Assembly: GCA_012274445.1 (NCBI GenBank)
Contig: JAAROD010000080.1
Span: forward strand, 2,418,001-2,482,000
Direction of reading: 5' to 3'
Source of the DNA: Sclerotiophoma versabilis
Lineage: Eukaryota > Ascomycota > Dothideomycetes > Pleosporales > Didymellaceae
Length of the DNA: 64,000 bases
Of the stretch, positions 61,395-64,000 are shown piece by piece (position 1 is the first letter of the stretch; the number at the start of each line of letters is the position of its first letter). The position numbers and the translations under genes were made by a program. The notes below the pieces were generated by a model. That model was not told where the DNA came from. It saw only the letters and a program-made list of their open reading frames with translations, and did no database searches.

Positions 61395-64000
61395 TTACAC
61401 CTGAGACCCACCCTTCTCCTGGGAGGGAACCGCATCATCAATCACAACAATAGGAGGTGTGATGACCGCGGCGTCCTTCTCAGGATCCTGCGTCTTCCTC
61501 TTCCTGAACAGTCCACCAATCGCAGAGCAGACTTTACCAATCCATCTGTAAGCAATAACAACCGGAGTACCAACAACATGGGCAATGGCAGCAAACCATG
61601 GATCAGGGAAGTACCTGATAGCCACAGCCCAAGGGATACAAATGAAGCCTGTGATAATCGAGATTGCCCACTGAGTGCCGTCGATACCGCCAGGCTTGAT
61701 CTGGAAGGCGCGACCGCCGACGAAAATGATCATGACTTGTAGACCAATGATGAGGACGACGATGAATGTGAAGAAGTGATTGCGGTGAATGCCCTCGAAG
61801 ATGTTGAGCTTGTTGTCCAGACGCCTGTTGTTGAAGATGTTGAATATTTGCATCCAGACGAAGCTGTTGAAGATGACAGTGTCGAGTTCGAGCTTCTTGT
61901 CGGGGTTTGAGAGGTCGTAGCCGAGAATGTCGCCACCGGCGAAGTAGAGCACGAAGATAACGGTCAGCTTGTAGATGTTCTGGCCGGTGATCTGCTTCCA
62001 CATGGTGGTGGTGATGAGCGGCTTGTCCCTACCCTGAGGGGGCCGGTTGAGAATGCGCTCATTGGGGGGGTCTGTGGCGAGGGCGAGGGCGGCGAAGGTG
62101 TCCATGATGAGGTTGACCCATAGCAGCTGGACAGCCTTTAGAGCAGGTTTCATCTCGTCGTCATAGACGGCTGTGACGAAGGCAAGAAGAACAGCGGTGA
62201 TGTTGACAGTGATCTGGAACTGCAGGAACTTCTGCACAGCATCGTTCACGGCACGCCCCCACATGAGCGCGGTGATGATCGATGCGAAGTTATCGTCCAT
62301 GAGAATGATTGAAGATGCCTCCTTGGCAACTTCGGTACCTGAGATGCCCATGGAGAAACCGATGTTGGCGGCTTTGAGGGCAGGTGCGTCGTTGGTGCCA
62401 TCACCTGTGACTGCCACGATCTCGTTAAGAGCCTTCAGGCGCATGACAAGCACACGCTTGTCTTCGGGCGAGGAACGAGCAAGGACTTGGAGACGAGGAA
62501 TGACTTCATCCATCTCAGCCTGAGAGAGACGACGAAAGTCTGGTCCTTCCATGACAATGCCGCCCTCGGTGTAGATGTTGCATTCGGCTGCAATAGCACG
62601 CGCAGTTTGCATGTTGTCGCCGGTGACCATGCGAACAGTGACACCGGCACCTTGAGCTTTGCGAACAGCCTCTGGAACACCGGGGCGGACAGGGTCCTGG
62701 ATACCAACTACACCAAAGAAGACAAGGTCGCTTAGGATAGAAGCAAGGTCGAGACTGCCAGTCTCAGTGGTTCCAGCATGAGCTGGGGGCCACTGGATGT
62801 AATCTTGGTAGACAAGTCCGATGGTACGCAAAGACCTATTGGCGTACTCGCTGATGGTCGAAAGCAGCGCCTGGCGACCTTCCTCGGAGATGGGCTCGGT
62901 ATTGAGTGTCTTGAAGTTAGCCTGCTCAGAACACATGGCGAGAAGAATCTCAGAAGCACCCTTGACGACCATACGGTAGCCACCAGTCTTGAGCTTGACT
63001 ACTGCAGCCATGCACTTCTTGCCCGAGTCAAAGGGCATCATGTGGACGACCTCTTCATGATCGCGGGTCTCGGCCAGTGATCCGAGACCAAGATGATCCT
63101 TAGCAAGTTGCAGCAGAGCAGTTTCGGTCTTGGATCCAACAAACACCGATCTGCCTTCCTCTTCACCCTCAAAAGCGGTGGAGTTGATAGCGATTGACTG
63201 GATGAGAAGCTCCTTAGCAGTCGTGGTGACATCGGAGGCCCAAGATGCAACAGTTGCTTCAGTCTCAGTGTCCGATTGTGCGAAGCCAGCAGTACCGAAC
63301 TTGCCAGCAACAACTGTCATCTTGTTGGTGGTGAGTGTTCCTGTCTTGTCCGAGCAGATAGTAGTAGCATTGCCCATAGTCTCGCATGCTCGTAAGACAC
63401 GGACAAGGTTGTTTTCTTTCAACATCCTTGTGGTAGCAAAAGCCAGAGCGAGTGTGACGGCAAGAGGTAGACCCTCTGGAACAGCCACCACGATGATGGT
63501 GACGGCGACAATCAAGATCTCCATAAAGGCAGAGCCCTTCACAGTTGCGGGACGGCTGTCGCCAGAGAGACCAGCGACAAAGCGGAAGAGCAGAATGAAG
63601 AAGAGGATACCGGCTGCAGCACTACCAATTTTGGAGATGGCGACAGCAAGACCACCGAGCTTCTCCTGAAGGGGTGTAGCCTCCATCTCTGTGCGAACAG
63701 ACATCATGATCTTGCCAAAAGAGCTGTGGACACCAACGGAAGTGGCCATGTAGGTACCGACGCCTTCGTTGACTTTAGCCCCAGATATGATGAAAGGATC
63801 AAGTCCTTTCTGCGATTGGCCGTTTTCGAGTGCCTTCATAACCATAGCGCTGGGTGTCTTACGCATTGCATCCGACTCTCCGGTGGCGGAGGATTCGTCG
63901 CACCTGACATCGTGACCTTCGATGAAGATACCATCGACAGGAACGACATCACCAGGTTCCATGTGGATAATGTCGCCTGCAAGTACATCGTAGACGCTGA
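61395..64000 (-). CDS. pmc1: P2B-type Ca2+-ATPase, C-terminal part (Pmc1-like)
   Basis: The frame is open through the right edge (SVYDVLAGDIIHMEPGD), so about the first third is missing. The visible 868 residues hold the actuator motif TGES (CDESSATGESDAM), the phosphorylation site DKTGTLTTNKM, PEGLPLAV in M4, TGDNMQTARAIAAEC and GDGTNDAPALK, then six C-terminal membrane segments. VPEGLPLAVTLALAFATTRM, long and without the SERCA-type M4 sequence, places it with plasma-membrane-type pumps, which in fungi are vacuolar Pmc1. It pumps Ca2+ into the vacuole using ATP. The C-terminus is short (ends EKGGSQV), so the calmodulin-binding tail of animal PMCAs is not evident. The stop is at 61395. Confidence 0.93.
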   Translation of the reverse strand, partial: SVYDVLAGDIIHMEPGDVVPVDGIFIEGHDVRCDESSATGESDAMRKTPSAMVMKALENGQSQKGLDPFIISGAKVNEGVGTYMATSVGVHSSFGKIMMSVRTEMEATPLQEKLGGLAVAISKIGSAAAGILFFILLFRFVAGLSGDSRPATVKGSAFMEILIVAVTIIVVAVPEGLPLAVTLALAFATTRMLKENNLVRVLRACETMGNATTICSDKTGTLTTNKMTVVAGKFGTAGFAQSDTETEATVASWASDVTTTAKELLIQSIAINSTAFEGEEEGRSVFVGSKTETALLQLAKDHLGLGSLAETRDHEEVVHMMPFDSGKKCMAAVVKLKTGGYRMVVKGASEILLAMCSEQANFKTLNTEPISEEGRQALLSTISEYANRSLRTIGLVYQDYIQWPPAHAGTTETGSLDLASILSDLVFFGVVGIQDPVRPGVPEAVRKAQGAGVTVRMVTGDNMQTARAIAAECNIYTEGGIVMEGPDFRRLSQAEMDEVIPRLQVLARSSPEDKRVLVMRLKALNEIVAVTGDGTNDAPALKAANIGFSMGISGTEVAKEASSIILMDDNFASIITALMWGRAVNDAVQKFLQFQITVNITAVLLAFVTAVYDDEMKPALKAVQLLWVNLIMDTFAALALATDPPNERILNRPPQGRDKPLITTTMWKQITGQNIYKLTVIFVLYFAGGDILGYDLSNPDKKLELDTVIFNSFVWMQIFNIFNNRRLDNKLNIFEGIHRNHFFTFIVVLIIGLQVMIIFVGGRAFQIKPGGIDGTQWAISIITGFICIPWAVAIRYFPDPWFAAIAHVVGTPVVIAYRWIGKVCSAIGGLFRKRKTQDPEKDAAVITPPIVVIDDAVPSQEKGGSQV

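Noticed and set aside
45566..64000. VCX1 and PMC1 as a calcium-transport cluster
   Set aside because: They are 14 kb apart, separated by unrelated genes and an accessory patch. Their presence in one window is more likely coincidence.

Overview
The window looks like nuclear DNA of a filamentous ascomycete (Pezizomycotina, probably a dothideomycete such as a member of the Pleosporales). The evidence is short 48-120 bp introns with GT/AG ends and CTAAC-type branch sites, compact genes on both strands, and fungal-only families (GH3 beta-glucosidase, HET-domain protein, Zn2Cys6 regulator, Stm1, Nse3, Spp1, Qcr8). The phylum-level call is firm; the class is an inference from gene content.

Layout. 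Bases 1-31,230 are a core region: a nucleolar RRM protein (cut by the left edge), a pepsin-like aspartic protease with an odd first splice junction, a secreted GH3 beta-glucosidase, an RBR-type E3 ligase, an Stm1-like ribosome factor, a Yap-type bZIP factor, an arrestin-domain protein, an FHA-forkhead factor, complex I subunit NDUFS5, the COMPASS PHD protein Spp1, and the divergent pair NSE3/AIM18. Bases 31,230-45,565 are an accessory island. It begins right after a G15 tract with AT-rich DNA. It holds four broken enzyme genes (metallo-beta-lactamase-fold hydrolase, cytochrome P450, FAD monooxygenase, PRISE-like reductase), then an apparently intact Zn2Cys6 regulator and an intact HET-domain gene with WW-like segments. 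I read the four enzymes and the regulator as a dead metabolic cluster; no PKS or NRPS backbone gene is present. Bases 45,566-55,864 return to core genes: a vacuolar Ca2+/H+ exchanger, a small tail-anchored protein, Qcr8, a small secreted protein and a mitochondrial m-AAA protease. Bases 56,780-61,390 are a second accessory patch with an F-box-like gene, an endonuclease/exonuclease/phosphatase pseudogene whose only visible damage is in-frame stops and an active-site change, and AT-rich decayed DNA. The right edge cuts a PMC1-type Ca2+-ATPase.

How genes relate. Mitochondrial functions recur (NDUFS5, AIM18, Qcr8, m-AAA protease), as do calcium transporters (VCX1, PMC1), but fungal gene order is not operonic and I see no sign that these are co-regulated. 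The functionally linked group is the decayed cluster at 32-41 kb. I found no convincing tRNA, rRNA, CRISPR or intact transposon. All exon coordinates were derived by hand from splice motifs, reading frame and family resemblance; no database search was run.
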